The position numbers and the translations under genes are program-made. 64,000 bases of DNA, from contig NZ_JANLNV010000088.1 of the NCBI RefSeq assembly GCF_025465935.1, positions 1-64,000 on the forward strand. The letters run 5' to 3'. How positions within the stretch are numbered: the first letter of the stretch is position 1; each line of letters starts with the position of its first letter. The notes beneath the pieces are model-generated. The model was not told the origin of the DNA and ran no database searches. It saw nothing but the letters and a program-made list of their open reading frames with translations. This stretch comes from Pseudomonas sp. 7P_10.2_Bac1 (GTDB lineage: Bacteria; Pseudomonadota; Gammaproteobacteria; Pseudomonadales; Pseudomonadaceae). Below, piece by piece: positions 37,369-48,627 of this stretch.

Positions 37369-37710
37369 ATGAGCATCACGCACTTTAAAAACACCGGACA
37401 GGTCGCGTTGCAAGAGTCGTTCGAGGTGGCCGTACCGCTGGGCACGCCCGTAGCGGTGACGTCGGTCACCTGTGTTGAACGCAGCGACGGCGTTGAAACC
37501 GGGATTTGGGAATGCACGCCGGGCCGCTGGCGTCGGCAAATCGTCCAGCAAGAGTTCTGTCACTTTATCCAGGGCCGCTGCACCTTCACCCCTGATGGTG
37601 GTGAACCCCTGACCATAGAAGCAGGTGATGCACTGATGTTGCCTGCCAACAGCACCGGTATCTGGGACATTCAGGAAACCGTGCGCAAGACGTATGTATT
37701 GATCTTTTGA
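37369..37710 (+). CDS. Cupin domain protein (DUF861 type)
   Basis: This 113-residue single cupin has GIWECTPGRWRRQIVQQEFCHFIQG-like sequence and a second motif GDALMLPANSTGIWDI. DUF861 cupins include ureidoglycine aminohydrolase relatives and commonly sit beside DAO-family oxidases. The usual first-motif histidines are sparse (only H in CHFIQ), so metal binding may be weak. It starts 29 bases after the oxidase stop with gga-type spacing and is probably co-transcribed. Confidence 0.8.
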   Translation: MSITHFKNTGQVALQESFEVAVPLGTPVAVTSVTCVERSDGVETGIWECTPGRWRRQIVQQEFCHFIQGRCTFTPDGGEPLTIEAGDALMLPANSTGIWDIQETVRKTYVLIF

Positions 37711-37718
37711 TCGTTTAA

Positions 37719-38852
<1,134 letters not shown>

Positions 38853-38860
38853 CACATCCC

Positions 38861-38923
38861 GTAGCGAGCTTGCCTCGCGATCTTCTAAATGATCAAAAGA
38901 TCGCTTGGCAAGCTCATCCCTAC
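38861..38923. repeat. Convergent-junction hairpin repeat, copy 3
   Basis: Outer arms gtag and ctac, middle arms gagcttgcc (38866-38874) and ggcaagctc (38907-38915), and inner arms gcgatctt (38877-38884) and aagatcgc (38897-38904) form one long cruciform. It shares gcctcgcgatctt and the inner aaaagatcgc with copies 1 and 2. It lies between the PotF-like gene and convergent kguD. Confidence 0.82.
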
Positions 38924-38934
38924 AGGGCCTCTGG

Positions 38935-39903
38935 TTAATTGACCGGATTGGCTGGGCGTTTACCGGCCAAGGCGGCCAGCAGGTTGTCGACCGCACAGCG
39001 TGCCATGGCTTCGCGGGTTTCGACGGTGGCCGAGCCGATGTGCGGTGTGGCCACCACGTTATCCAGTTGCAGCAGCGGCGAACCCGCATCCAGTGGTTCG
39101 CGCTCAAATACATCCAGCCCGGCAGCGCGGATCTGGCCGTGTTGCAAGGCGTGAATCATTGCTGCCTCATCCACCACCTTGCCTCGGGAAATATTGATAA
39201 AGATGCTCTCGGGGCGCATCAAGGCGAACTCTTCGGCGCCGATCAAACCCTCGGTTTGCGCGGTCAGTGGCAACGTCAGGCAAATAAAGTCGGCTTGTTG
39301 CAGTAACGCTTCGAGGCTGCGGTACTGCGCATCGAAACGGGCTTCAACCGCAGGTTTGGGCGAGTTGCTGTGGTAAATCACCGGCATGCCGAAACCAAAG
39401 TGGCCGCGTTGGGCCAACGCTTCGCCAATTCGGCCCATACCGATAATGCCCAGGGTTTTGCCGTGCACGTCGGTGCCGAACGACTGCGCACCGATGTTCT
39501 TGTGCCATTGGCCATTGCGCACCTTGATCGCCAACTCCACAACACGCCGGGCGCTGGCCAGGATCAAGGCAAAACCGGTGTCTGCGGTGGTCTCGGTGAG
39601 TACGTCCGGGGTGTTGGTGAGCACGATCTTGCGGCGTGTCAGGTAGTCGATGTCGTAGTTATCGACACCCACCGACACACTGGCTACGGCTTCAAGCCGT
39701 GGCGCCAGATCCAGCAGTTCGGCATCGAGCTTGAGGCTGGCACCCAGCAACCCGTGGGCATGGGGCAGGGCTGCGCGCAGTTGTTCCAGCCCTTGGGCGT
39801 CAAGACGCTTGATCAGCGTGACGTCTGTTTCGGCTTGCAGGCGCTGCATCAGCGGTTCGGACAGTTCTTTGTACAGCACGACATGTTTTTTCACGGGAAT
39901 CAC
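38935..39903 (-). CDS. kguD: 2-Ketogluconate-6-phosphate reductase
   Basis: This 322-residue D-2-hydroxyacid dehydrogenase would reduce 2-keto-6-phosphogluconate to 6-phosphogluconate. The NAD(P) motif GIIGMGRIGEALAQ is at about residues 152-165. The catalytic Arg is in NISRGKVVDE, Glu in EREPLD and His in TPHIGSAT. The start is a GTG at 39903 (another GTG lies at 39894). It is last in the ptxS-kguEKTD cluster and only 11 bases after kguT. Confidence 0.9.
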   Translation of the reverse strand: MIPVKKHVVLYKELSEPLMQRLQAETDVTLIKRLDAQGLEQLRAALPHAHGLLGASLKLDAELLDLAPRLEAVASVSVGVDNYDIDYLTRRKIVLTNTPDVLTETTADTGFALILASARRVVELAIKVRNGQWHKNIGAQSFGTDVHGKTLGIIGMGRIGEALAQRGHFGFGMPVIYHSNSPKPAVEARFDAQYRSLEALLQQADFICLTLPLTAQTEGLIGAEEFALMRPESIFINISRGKVVDEAAMIHALQHGQIRAAGLDVFEREPLDAGSPLLQLDNVVATPHIGSATVETREAMARCAVDNLLAALAGKRPANPVN

Positions 39904-39914
39904 CGAGGTTCAAT

Positions 39915-41210
39915 TCAGGAGTGGGCCAAGCGCTGGGGCGCGCGTGTTTTCGGGGCAACCGGGTCTTTGCTGCTGGGGGTGAGCATCAGGGTCAGCAGCA
40001 CCGAAATCAGCAGAGCGCCGCTCATCAGCAAGTAGGACGCACCTGGCGAACCGGTGGCGCTGTTCAGGTATCCCACCAGATAAGAACCGCCAAACGAGCC
40101 TAGTGCGCCCATGCTGTTGATCAACGCCATGGCACCACCTGCTACGTTAGAAGGCAGGATTTCCGGAATGATGGCGAAAAAGGGGCCGTAAGGGGCGTAC
40201 ATGCAAGCCCCGGCAATGACCAGCAATGCGTAGGACCACCAGAAATGTTCGGCGCCCAAGGCATATGAACCGTAGAAAGCGATTGAGGCAATCAGCAGCG
40301 GCGGCCAGACAAAGCGTTTGCGCTTTTGCAGTTTGTCCGAGCCCCACGACACCGCGAGCATGGCAATCACTGCGGCCAGATAGGGCAGGGCCGACAGCCA
40401 GCCCGCTTCGATCATGTCCATGTGCGCACCTTGCTTGAGGATCGACGGCAGCCACAGTACAAAGCCATACACGCCGATGCTCCAGCAAAAGAACTGCAAG
40501 GCCAGGAGGATGACCTTGGGTGAGCGGAAAGCCGCTGCGTAGTTCTTGACCGGCTTGATCCCGACCTGCTCGGCGTCCAGCGCGTCCTGCAAGTCTTGCT
40601 TCTCTTGGGCGTTGAGCCATTTGGCGTCGCTAGGGCGGTCATCGGCCAGACGCCACCAGATAAATGCCCAGAGCACTGCAGGCAAGCCTTCAATGATGAA
40701 CATCCAGCGCCAACTGTAGTGCTGCACCAGATAACCCGACACCACGGACATCCACAGCATGGTCACCGGGTTGCCGAGGATCAGGAAGGTGTTGGCGCGC
40801 GAGCGTTCGGCACGGGTGAACCAGTGGCACAGGTACACCAGCATGGCCGGCATTACCGCTGCTTCAACCACACCGAGCATGAAGCGAATGGCGATCAGGC
40901 TGTAGGCGTTGGACACCACGCCGGTCAAGGTGGCGAGGCCGCCCCAGAGAATCAGGCTGACAAAAATCAGCTTTTTAACGCTGTTGCGTTGCGCGTAAAC
41001 CGCGCCAGGCACCTGGAAAAAGAAATACCCCAGAAAGAACAGCGCCCCCAGCAATGACGACAGGCCCGGGGTGATATTGAGGTCTTCGGCCATGCCCGAG
41101 GCAGCGGCAAAGCCATAGTTGGCACGGTCCAGGTACGCCAGGCTGTAGGTGATGAACACGATCGGCATGATGTACCACCACCGGCGGGTGGCGAGTTTCA
41201 GTGAGTGCAT
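39915..41210 (-). CDS. kguT: 2-Ketogluconate transporter (MFS, ACS family)
   Basis: This 431-residue, 12-helix carrier of the anion:cation symporter branch has typical openings YSLAYLDRANYGFAAASGMA and FLGYFFFQVPGAVYAQRNSVKK. It also has FMLGVVEAAVMPAMLVYLCHWF and a second-half loop WGSDKLQKRKRFVWP. It takes 2-ketogluconate from the periplasm, where glucose and gluconate dehydrogenases make it. It is placed between kguK and kguD, as in other pseudomonads. Confidence 0.9.
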   Translation of the reverse strand: MHSLKLATRRWWYIMPIVFITYSLAYLDRANYGFAAASGMAEDLNITPGLSSLLGALFFLGYFFFQVPGAVYAQRNSVKKLIFVSLILWGGLATLTGVVSNAYSLIAIRFMLGVVEAAVMPAMLVYLCHWFTRAERSRANTFLILGNPVTMLWMSVVSGYLVQHYSWRWMFIIEGLPAVLWAFIWWRLADDRPSDAKWLNAQEKQDLQDALDAEQVGIKPVKNYAAAFRSPKVILLALQFFCWSIGVYGFVLWLPSILKQGAHMDMIEAGWLSALPYLAAVIAMLAVSWGSDKLQKRKRFVWPPLLIASIAFYGSYALGAEHFWWSYALLVIAGACMYAPYGPFFAIIPEILPSNVAGGAMALINSMGALGSFGGSYLVGYLNSATGSPGASYLLMSGALLISVLLTLMLTPSSKDPVAPKTRAPQRLAHS

Positions 41211-41267
41211 AGCGATGCTCCTGAGCTTGTTGTTTTTGTCGCAGCAGGTAACGGTTAGAGCAATAAA

Positions 41268-42212
41268 TCAGGCGGTGGTTGTGTAGTGATCCAGTTCGGC
41301 GCGGGTCGGCAAACCCTCCATATCGCCACGGCTCTGCACGGCACGGCTGCCGATCCAGTTGCCACGTTTGACCGCCTCGCAATAGTCGAGGTTTTCCAGC
41401 AGGGCGCTGATCACACCCACGGCAAAGCCATCACCGGCGCCCACGGTATCAACCACGCGGGCCACGGGTACGGCCGGTACGAATTGCTCAGTGGTGGCAG
41501 TGCGCAAGAAGGCTCCCTTGGCGCCGAGTTTGATGATGACCGCCTCGGCGCCCTGGTCCAGATAGAACGCGGCAATGTCGCTCGGTGCCCCGTAGCCGGT
41601 CAGCAGGCGGCCTTCTTCAAGCCCCGGCAACACCCAGTGGGCGTGGGCGGCGAGGGCGTTGATGTCGCGAATCATCTGTTGCTCGCTAGCCCACAAGGAC
41701 GGTCGCAGGTTGGGGTCGAACGACACGCTGTTGCCCGCAGCGCGCATGGCACGCATCAGTTCAAAAGACAATTCATTGCAACTCGGGGAAAGGGCAGGCG
41801 GGATGCCGGTGGCGTGCAAATGCCGGGCGCTGAGCACTGTGTCGTTGATAACCGAGCGGCTGAGATGGCTGGCGGCAGATCCACGGCGGAAATACTCCAC
41901 TTGCGGGTCACTGCCGTCATCCACTCGGGATTTGAGCTGAAAACCCGTCGGGTGCTGCGGGTCAATTTCGACATGGCGGCAGTCCAGGCCTTCGCCTTGC
42001 AGTGTGTTGAGCACAAAGCGCCCGAGGGAATCGGCGCCTACGCGGCTCAACCATTGCACATTGAACCCCAGCCGTGACAAGCCGATGGCAACGTTGCTGT
42101 CCGCCCCGGCGATACGTTTGTGGAATAGCTCCACTTGGGCCAGATCGCCGGTTTGCTCGGCCACCCACATGGCCATGGTTTCACCAAATGACAGTACATC
42201 GACCTTAGACAT
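41268..42212 (-). CDS. kguK: 2-Ketogluconate kinase (PfkB family)
   Basis: This 314-residue ribokinase-fold kinase has an N-terminal substrate motif [15 protein letters not shown] and the C-terminal PfkB signature [16 protein letters not shown] with the catalytic Asp of GAGD (about residue 262). It phosphorylates 2-ketogluconate to 2-keto-6-phosphogluconate. Its start overlaps the end of kguE by eight bases, indicating coupled translation. Confidence 0.9.
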   Translation of the reverse strand: MSKVDVLSFGETMAMWVAEQTGDLAQVELFHKRIAGADSNVAIGLSRLGFNVQWLSRVGADSLGRFVLNTLQGEGLDCRHVEIDPQHPTGFQLKSRVDDGSDPQVEYFRRGSAASHLSRSVINDTVLSARHLHATGIPPALSPSCNELSFELMRAMRAAGNSVSFDPNLRPSLWASEQQMIRDINALAAHAHWVLPGLEEGRLLTGYGAPSDIAAFYLDQGAEAVIIKLGAKGAFLRTATTEQFVPAVPVARVVDTVGAGDGFAVGVISALLENLDYCEAVKRGNWIGSRAVQSRGDMEGLPTRAELDHYTTTA

Positions 42213-42993
42213 GGCTCAGCTCCCGTTGTGTGTGGTTGAGCCTGCCCAGCACCTGCACGTGTTGCCGGGTCAGCCAGGTCAGGTCGTTGCCTTGCAGCGG
42301 GTATTCCACGGCGCGAGTCAGCCCGTGTGGCATGTGAGTCATGAGCTGCCCCCAGGCTTGCAGGTCGGTGGCCGTGGGCGGGGTGGCGATCAATTTGCCA
42401 TCCGGGCGTCGTACTACGCCTTTGCAGTGCAAATAAGTCACATGGTGACCCAGCAGGCGCGCTGCGGTGCTGGCCGATTGGTCTTGCCAGTGCCAGTTGC
42501 CAATGTCGAATGTCATGCTGATTGGCGCCTGCACCTGCTCGACAGTGTCGAAAAATCGCAACATGGGTTCGATACGCCCGCCCTGTGAGGTCTGGTCGTT
42601 TTCCACCAGCAGGTGCACGGGTTGCTGGTTCAGGCAGGCAGCAAGCTGTGCTAGATCGCAATGTTCGGTGAAATAGCCCAGTGAGACTTTCAGCCATTGC
42701 GCGCCGAACGCCTGAGCGCGCTGCAGGGTCGGGATCAATTGCGGATTGGGGCGCGACTGGCCGGCTTCCCACAACTCCATCGGGGAGGAGAACAGGCATT
42801 CAAGACCGTGCTCTTGTGTGGCCAGGCTAAAGCTGGCGGGGTCTTCAACGGTCAGCAGCTCTTCGCGCAGCTCGATGCGTGTCGCACCGGCTTTGGCCAG
42901 CAGCTCAATAAAATCGGCTTGGCCGCGTTCGCGAACAAGGTCGGCGCCGTAGCTCGACAGGCTGATGGAAACGGGAAATGTAGTCATTGTCAT
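42205..42993 (-). CDS. kguE: Sugar phosphate isomerase/epimerase of the kgu operon
   Basis: This 262-residue TIM-barrel protein belongs to the AP-endonuclease-2/xylose-isomerase-like family. Visible are [12 protein letters not shown], the acidic pair in [24 protein letters not shown] and [10 protein letters not shown] with metal-ligand residues. It is the first kgu gene, directly after a PtxS operator at 43001-43014. The exact reaction of KguE is not settled. Confidence 0.88.
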   Translation of the reverse strand: MTMTTFPVSISLSSYGADLVRERGQADFIELLAKAGATRIELREELLTVEDPASFSLATQEHGLECLFSSPMELWEAGQSRPNPQLIPTLQRAQAFGAQWLKVSLGYFTEHCDLAQLAACLNQQPVHLLVENDQTSQGGRIEPMLRFFDTVEQVQAPISMTFDIGNWHWQDQSASTAARLLGHHVTYLHCKGVVRRPDGKLIATPPTATDLQAWGQLMTHMPHGLTRAVEYPLQGNDLTWLTRQHVQVLGRLNHTQRELSHV

Positions 42994-43000
42994 TGTTCTC

Positions 43001-43014
43001 TGAAACCGGTTTCA
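43001..43014. promoter_or_regulatory. PtxS operator upstream of kguE
   Basis: The perfect 14-base palindrome TGAAACCGGTTTCA is the PtxS-binding sequence known from P. putida and P. aeruginosa. It sits 8 bases upstream of the kguE start codon and should repress kguEKTD until 2-ketogluconate binds PtxS. Confidence 0.95.
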
Positions 43015-43073
43015 TTTTTGTGCTGGGTCAAGGGCGGGTGGCCGAATAACGGTCGTCAGCCCCTAAAACGGTG

Positions 43074-44096
43074 TTAGGTTGCGCGCTGCGTTGAGCCTCG
43101 AATGATCAGTTGTGCGCCGAAGTCCAGATGGCGGGCAGGTGCGGTATCACCTTTCAGGCGCTTGAGCAGGCAGTCGAAAGCGCTGGCACCTATCTGTTGC
43201 GTCGGCTGGGCGAGGGCGGTGATGCCGCTGCCAACCAAGGGGAACCAGTCCAGGTCATCCAGGGCAATCAGGCCAATATCGTTAAACAAGCCGCAGTTCA
43301 CTTCGCGTAAGACCTGGGTGCAGGCCAGTGCGGCAACGCCGTTGGCGCAAAAGATCGCTTTGGGCCCGGGGCCAGGGGCCTGCAGGAAGGATTGCAGGCC
43401 GGCGCGTAGGTGCGGGCCAGTGTGTACCACTGCGCCGGCAAGTGTCGGGTGCCCGGTTAATTGCTGAGTGAAGCTTTCGATGCGCTCACTGCGTGAACTG
43501 GTGCCGTCAATCGGTTCGCTAACCAGCAGCAGGTCGCGATAACCCTGTTGCTGCAGGTGCTCCAGCGCCATGCGCACGGCCCCGGTGTTGTCCAGGCCAA
43601 CCAGATCGCTGTGCAGTTGTTCGACTTTGCGGTCGATCAGCACGATGGGCATTTCGTTGTGCAGCGCTTGCAGCACGTCTGGATGATGCCCAAGGGTATT
43701 GAGAATCAGACCTTCGATGTTGTAAGCGCGCAGCGCGGCAAGGTGTTGATGTTCTTGTTCATCGTTGCGGTCGGTGTTGCACACCACCAGGTTGTAACCA
43801 TGTTGACGGCAGGCGGTTTCAACGCCATGCATCACGGCAATCGAGTAGGGGTTGCGTATGTCGGCCACCAGCATGCCGATCAGCCGCGTACGGCCACGTT
43901 TCAGCCCGCGGGCCATTTGATTGGGGCGATACCCGAGGTCGTTGATGGCTTGCTCGATGCGTTCGGCAATCGCCTCCGACAACAAGGCTCGGTCATCACC
44001 GATAAAGCGCGACACACTGGCTTTGGAAACGCCAGCGCGTTGAGCAACATCAAGCATGGTCACGCGGGTGCGCTGGGCTGCAGAAAAGCTGTTCAC
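43074..44096 (-). CDS. ptxS: LacI-family repressor of 2-ketogluconate genes
   Basis: This 340-residue LacI/GalR regulator has an N-terminal helix-turn-helix and hinge (TMLDVAQRAGVSKASVSRFI, LGYRPNQMARGLKRGRT) and a periplasmic-binding-protein-like core (LIGMLVADIRNPYSIAVMHG, GLILNTLGHHPDVL). It lies directly upstream of kguE on the same strand. Two perfect copies of its operator flank it, so it represses both itself and the kgu genes. 2-Ketogluconate is the known inducer. Confidence 0.92.
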   Translation of the reverse strand: MNSFSAAQRTRVTMLDVAQRAGVSKASVSRFIGDDRALLSEAIAERIEQAINDLGYRPNQMARGLKRGRTRLIGMLVADIRNPYSIAVMHGVETACRQHGYNLVVCNTDRNDEQEHQHLAALRAYNIEGLILNTLGHHPDVLQALHNEMPIVLIDRKVEQLHSDLVGLDNTGAVRMALEHLQQQGYRDLLLVSEPIDGTSSRSERIESFTQQLTGHPTLAGAVVHTGPHLRAGLQSFLQAPGPGPKAIFCANGVAALACTQVLREVNCGLFNDIGLIALDDLDWFPLVGSGITALAQPTQQIGASAFDCLLKRLKGDTAPARHLDFGAQLIIRGSTQRAT

Positions 44097-44147
44097 GGCC
44101 TGAACCTTTTATGGGTGTTATCGCAGGCGGTTTCTATAGAGAGGTTT

Positions 44148-44161
44148 TGAAACCGGTTTCA
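44148..44161. promoter_or_regulatory. PtxS operator upstream of ptxS
   Basis: A second perfect copy of TGAAACCGGTTTCA lies 51 bases before the ptxS start, as expected for autorepression. Confidence 0.93.
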
Positions 44162-44211
44162 GGAAAACTCAAATCACCCGGTTTCGTCAAGTGTCTCGTA
44201 TGAACAGTTAT

Positions 44212-44823
44212 TTAAATAAACAGGCTGAGCCACGCCGAGGCCAGTAACAACAACGCCATGCACCGGTTAAAACGCTGCATGGCCCGCGGGGTTTGCAAGA
44301 CACGCGCCGAACCGGCTCCGAGCAAGGCCCACATGCCCAGACAAGGCATCGACACTACAAAGAACACCAGCGCCAATATTTCAATATGGGTTTGCTGGTC
44401 CGCGCCTTGAGTGGCGAACACGCTGACTACGGCAACCGCCATCATCCAGGTTTTCGGGTTGATCAATTGCAGGCTGGCAGCGCCCCACATGCCGAGTCGA
44501 CGCTGGGGAGTGCCGGTCTCATGTGGTGCGCTGACGGGGGCGTTATAGATTTGCCAGGACAAGTAACTCAACCAGGCAATACCGCACCCTTGCAGCGTGT
44601 GCTGCACCCAGGGCAACCCGCTGATGGATTGACCGAAACCACTGCCGACCACCAGCACCAGGGCTGCGGCACTGGCGCTGGCGCCGAAAATGATCGGTAG
44701 TGCGGCGTTGACGCCATAACGGTGGCTGTTACTCAGCACCAGGATGTTGGTCGGGCCGGGAGTAATCGAGGCCACGAAAGCGAACAGCAAAAACGGCAGC
44801 AGGCCGGTCAAAGACAACCACAT
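44212..44823 (-). CDS. LysE/RhtB-family amino-acid exporter
   Basis: This 203-residue membrane protein has about six helices. The LysE signature lies at the N-terminus (FVASITPGPTNILVLSNSHRYG) and the second half has LQLINPKTWMMAVAVVS. The ATG at 44823 follows ggag; an upstream in-frame ATG at 44859 lacks one. It exports amino acids or derivatives. The AraC gene just upstream on the same strand (53 bases away) is the likely partner. Confidence 0.87.
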   Translation of the reverse strand: MWLSLTGLLPFLLFAFVASITPGPTNILVLSNSHRYGVNAALPIIFGASASAAALVLVVGSGFGQSISGLPWVQHTLQGCGIAWLSYLSWQIYNAPVSAPHETGTPQRRLGMWGAASLQLINPKTWMMAVAVVSVFATQGADQQTHIEILALVFFVVSMPCLGMWALLGAGSARVLQTPRAMQRFNRCMALLLLASAWLSLFI

Positions 44824-44875
44824 ACAAAGGCTCCACAAAAATATGAGTAAGGTGCTCATTTTCTGTGGCGTGCCG

Positions 44876-45715
44876 TCACCTGTCTGGAACGTTTGTGCAG
44901 CGTTTTCGGTAAGCCGCTGGCGTCATGCCGTACGCACGAACGAACCAGCGCCCCAAGTGGCTTTGATCGGCAAAACCCAGGGCGATTGCGACGTCTGCAC
45001 AGCTTTCACCGGATGCCAGCAGGCGCCGCGCCCTGGCCAGCCGCAGTTGCACCAGATAGGCATGGGGGGCCAACCCGTAGGCCGATTTAAATGCACGGTT
45101 CAAGCGAAAGCGGTCTACACCCGTGAGGGTGGCGAGGTCATCGATACCCACGTTGTGGTGCATATGATCGTGCAGATAGTCACGCGCCATATGTGCTACG
45201 CGCGGCAAGCGTGGGTCTTGCGAGTATTTTTGGCGCCATTGCAGGTTGGACGTGAGGGCTTGCAACAGGTGGTTAAGGGCATTTTGCCGGACGATGCGCA
45301 ACTCTGGCTGATGCATGACTTCAAAGGCGCGAGCAGTGGCCTGAGTCAGTCGCGGGTCCGTACTCAGTGTGCTGGCAAAGGTCAGGCAGGTGTTGGCGGG
45401 TGCTTCATCAAACACTGAGCGTAATTCATCTTCGAGCCACTGCGGCTCGAGGTACAGCATCCGATAGGTAAAGCCAGCATCTTCGGGCGCATCCCCGTCA
45501 TGGATTTCACCCGGTTCAAGCAAAAAAACGTTTCCGGGCGTGCTGTTATGACGATTGCGGCGGCAGTTGAACTGCTGGACTCCTTGTTCAGTTACACCAA
45601 CAAGGTAACTGTCATGCCAGTGCGGGTCATAGGCATGGCCTTCAAAATGCGCATGCAGGGTTTCGATGCCGGTTTCGTCGTCCTGAGCCAGGTTGATCCA
45701 GTTGTTAGACGTCAT
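44876..45715 (-). CDS. AraC-family regulator with cupin sensor
   Basis: This 279-residue regulator has an N-terminal AraC-type cupin (HAYDPHWHDSYLVGVTEQG, NVFLLEPGEIHDGDAPED) and a C-terminal AraC domain (GIDDLATLTGVDRFRLNRAFKS; CADVAIALGFADQSHLGRWF). This type is commonly paired with LysE exporters, and one follows it here. The inducer is probably the exported amino acid. The 173 bases before it hold no gene. Confidence 0.87.
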   Translation of the reverse strand: MTSNNWINLAQDDETGIETLHAHFEGHAYDPHWHDSYLVGVTEQGVQQFNCRRNRHNSTPGNVFLLEPGEIHDGDAPEDAGFTYRMLYLEPQWLEDELRSVFDEAPANTCLTFASTLSTDPRLTQATARAFEVMHQPELRIVRQNALNHLLQALTSNLQWRQKYSQDPRLPRVAHMARDYLHDHMHHNVGIDDLATLTGVDRFRLNRAFKSAYGLAPHAYLVQLRLARARRLLASGESCADVAIALGFADQSHLGRWFVRAYGMTPAAYRKRCTNVPDR

Positions 45716-45888
45716 GATGGGTACTCGTACTGTTGCAGTCCGAGTTTTACCATGAGGCGAGCGGGGTACGTCTAGAAGGTTTGTGCAGTGGCCAGTGTCT
45801 GATTGGCGTGTGCTTGTAGTTGCTGACGGAGAACGAGGCTGCGAGTACGCAACCCATCACAGCCTCATTTTCGCTAGCGACTACACGA

Positions 45889-47523
45889 TCAGACCTTGAA
45901 CTGGCGCAACAGCCCATTGAGTTGCACGCTCAATTCCTTGAGATGCAGGCTGGCGGCGCTCGATTGCTCTGCGGCCTGGGCGGTGCTTTGTGAAAGCCCG
46001 GCCGCCTGGGTCACATTCTGATTTATGTCTTCCACGACGTGCGCCTGCTGCAAGGTGGCGCTGGCGATCGAGGCGTTGAGGCCATTGAGATTGCTCAGCG
46101 CCTGCCCAATGGTGGTCAGACTGTTGCCAGCCTGAGTCGCTTGTTCGATGGTGGCTTGCGAAGCTTGGCTGCTGCTGGCGATGACGTTCACTGCCGCTTC
46201 GGAATGCTGCTGCAACGCCTCGATCATGGTCTGGATTTCTGCAGTCGATTTTTGCGTGCGTTGGGCCAGCAATCGCACTTCATCGGCGACCACGGCAAAG
46301 CCACGCCCCTGTTCACCAGCCCGTGCGGCCTCGATTGCGGCGTTAAGCGCCAGCAAGTTGGTTTGCTCGGCAATGGAGCGGATCACTTCAAGGACGCTGC
46401 CGATGCCACTGCTTTGTGTGGCCAGCGTGCGAATCACCTCGACCGCCTGGTCAATGGTGAGCGACAACTGGTCGATCTGCTGCAGGCTGCTGTCAATGTT
46501 GCGTTGCCCCAGTTCAGCCTGGGTCTGGGCGCCACGCATTTCGTCAGCAGCATGTTCGGCGTTTTTCGCGACTTCCTGCACAGCATAAGTGACTTCGTTG
46601 ATGGCCGTGGCCACCTGATCCATTTGCAAAGCTTGCTGCTGGCTGCGTTGTTGCGCTTGCGTTGCGTTGCTACCCAGTTCCGTTGAGGATTGCTCCAGCG
46701 CATTGGCGGTGGACTGCAAATGACTGATCACCGTGCGCAGCTTGGCGGTGAAGGTGTTGAAGTGCTGTGCCAGTTCAGTGACCTCATCGCGGCCGTGGGT
46801 ATCGAGGCTGCGGGTCAGGTCGCTTTCACCGCTGGCGATATTGGTCATTGCGTGCACGGCTTCTTTCAACGGACGGGCAATGCTGCGGGCAATCAGTCGG
46901 ACCAGCACGATCATGATCAGGGCAATCGTCAGCCCTGCACCACTGGCTTTCCAGATCTGGGTTTGAAACTCGGCCTGCAGGTCGTCCATATAGACCCCCG
47001 AGCCGATCACCCAGCCCCATGGCTCGAATAACTGAACGTAGGAAGTCTTTTGCACCGGTTGGTCAGCCCCGGGTTTTGGCCAGCGGTAGGCCAGTTGCCC
47101 TGAGCCCTTGGACTTGGCCAAAGCAACCATCTCATTGAAGATCGCAAAGCCGTCCGGGTCTTTGATGGTCGACAGGTCCGTGCCGTCGAGTTTTGGATTG
47201 GTGGGATGCATGACCATAAAAGGGCGCAGGTCGTTGATCCAGAAGTAGTCATCCTGGTCATAACGCATCTTGCCGATGACCAGCAGCGCCTGTTGTTGCG
47301 CGGCCTCACGGCTCAATGTTCCGGCCGTTTCCAGGCCGTGGTAATAATCCAGAACCCCGCTGGCAGCCTGCACCACATGCCGAGTTTTCTGCGCCTTGCC
47401 TTCATTCAAATCGTCATGAATCTGTTTTAGCATCAGTAAACCCAACGCTAGCAGCATGGCCATGGCCACAATCAGGATCAGCCATAGACGCTGGCTAATG
47501 GACAACTTGCGCAGGGTATTCAT
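45889..47523 (-). CDS. Methyl-accepting chemotaxis protein with single Cache domain
   Basis: This 544-residue chemoreceptor has a first membrane helix (about 13-32), a periplasmic sCache domain (about 33-185; [22 protein letters not shown] and [15 protein letters not shown]), a second helix (about 190-212), HAMP, and a long signalling domain. The hairpin tip reads [20 protein letters not shown] (conserved), followed by [12 protein letters not shown]. Relatives of this sCache type sense small carboxylic acids (for example P. putida McpP). The ligand here is unknown. Confidence 0.9.
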   Translation of the reverse strand: MNTLRKLSISQRLWLILIVAMAMLLALGLLMLKQIHDDLNEGKAQKTRHVVQAASGVLDYYHGLETAGTLSREAAQQQALLVIGKMRYDQDDYFWINDLRPFMVMHPTNPKLDGTDLSTIKDPDGFAIFNEMVALAKSKGSGQLAYRWPKPGADQPVQKTSYVQLFEPWGWVIGSGVYMDDLQAEFQTQIWKASGAGLTIALIMIVLVRLIARSIARPLKEAVHAMTNIASGESDLTRSLDTHGRDEVTELAQHFNTFTAKLRTVISHLQSTANALEQSSTELGSNATQAQQRSQQQALQMDQVATAINEVTYAVQEVAKNAEHAADEMRGAQTQAELGQRNIDSSLQQIDQLSLTIDQAVEVIRTLATQSSGIGSVLEVIRSIAEQTNLLALNAAIEAARAGEQGRGFAVVADEVRLLAQRTQKSTAEIQTMIEALQQHSEAAVNVIASSSQASQATIEQATQAGNSLTTIGQALSNLNGLNASIASATLQQAHVVEDINQNVTQAAGLSQSTAQAAEQSSAASLHLKELSVQLNGLLRQFKV

Positions 47524-47764
47524 ACAACGGTCACTCCTTGATTTTTCTTGTTGTCATCGCTCGTAGTGATAGCAGCGAAAGTGGAACGTGTCTGATAGGA
47601 TCTCGGCCGAAATTCAGAAAGCTGAATCTTTATTGATTTCTGACAGTTATTTCACATCACGGTAGTGAACATGCAACACCGGCAACCACAGCATGGCAGT
47701 GATTGCGAACACTTAATTTTTGACTAATCAGCGCGGCATGAAGCTGGGCTTCAATGGGGGAACG

Positions 47765-48592
47765 ATGGATCTTTGGACTGCCACACAGGCGTTGATACTC
47801 GGCGTAGTAGAGGGCCTTACTGAATTCTTGCCGGTCTCAAGTACGGGCCACCAGATCATTGTGGCGGACTTGCTGAACTTCGGCGGCGAACGTGCCATGG
47901 CGTTCAACATCATTATCCAGCTGGGCGCCATTTTGGCGGTTGTCTGGGAATTTCGCCGCAAGATCCTCGATGTTGTCGTGGGCTTGCCGACTCAGCCCAG
48001 CGCGCGTCGTTTTACCGTCAACCTGATCATCGCGGTGTTGCCGGCGGTGGTGCTGGGGGTGATCTTCGCCGACATGATTCACGAGTACCTGTTCAACCCG
48101 ATTACCGTGGCGTCGGCCCTGGTTATCGGCGGTGTGATCATGCTCTGGGCTGAGCGTCGCAAGCATGTGATCCGCGCAGAAACCGTTGACGACATGACCT
48201 GGAAAGACGCGGTTAAGATCGGCTTCGCGCAATGCCTGGCCATGATCCCGGGGACTTCGCGTTCGGGCTCGACCATCATTGGCGGTCTGTTGTTTGGTTT
48301 GTCGCGTAAGGCGGCGACCGAGTTCTCTTTCTTCCTGGCGATGCCAACCATGGTCGGTGCCGCGGTGTACTCGGGTTACAAGTACCGTGAGCTGTTCCAG
48401 CCAGACGATTTGCCAGTCTTCGCAATCGGTTTTGTGACGGCATTCATCTTCGCGATGATTGCCGTACGTGCGTTGCTCAAGTTCATTTCCAACCACAGCT
48501 ATGCAGCGTTTGCCTGGTATCGCATTGCGTTCGGCATGCTGATTCTGGCGACCTGGAAGTTCGGCTGGATTGATTGGTCGGCCGCAGGTTGA
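47765..48592 (+). CDS. uppP: Undecaprenyl-diphosphatase (BacA family)
   Basis: This 275-residue integral membrane phosphatase recycles undecaprenyl pyrophosphate for peptidoglycan synthesis. Active-site motifs are [16 protein letters not shown] (about residues 13-28) and [20 protein letters not shown] (about 161-180). The ATG at 47765 follows ggggga; the frame is open upstream but the family begins MDLWTATQA. The DUF1294 gene follows closely. Confidence 0.93.
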   Translation: MDLWTATQALILGVVEGLTEFLPVSSTGHQIIVADLLNFGGERAMAFNIIIQLGAILAVVWEFRRKILDVVVGLPTQPSARRFTVNLIIAVLPAVVLGVIFADMIHEYLFNPITVASALVIGGVIMLWAERRKHVIRAETVDDMTWKDAVKIGFAQCLAMIPGTSRSGSTIIGGLLFGLSRKAATEFSFFLAMPTMVGAAVYSGYKYRELFQPDDLPVFAIGFVTAFIFAMIAVRALLKFISNHSYAAFAWYRIAFGMLILATWKFGWIDWSAAG

Positions 48593-48627
48593 AGCCCTCG
48601 GCCAAGGGGCGGCGCGACACGGGCGCG

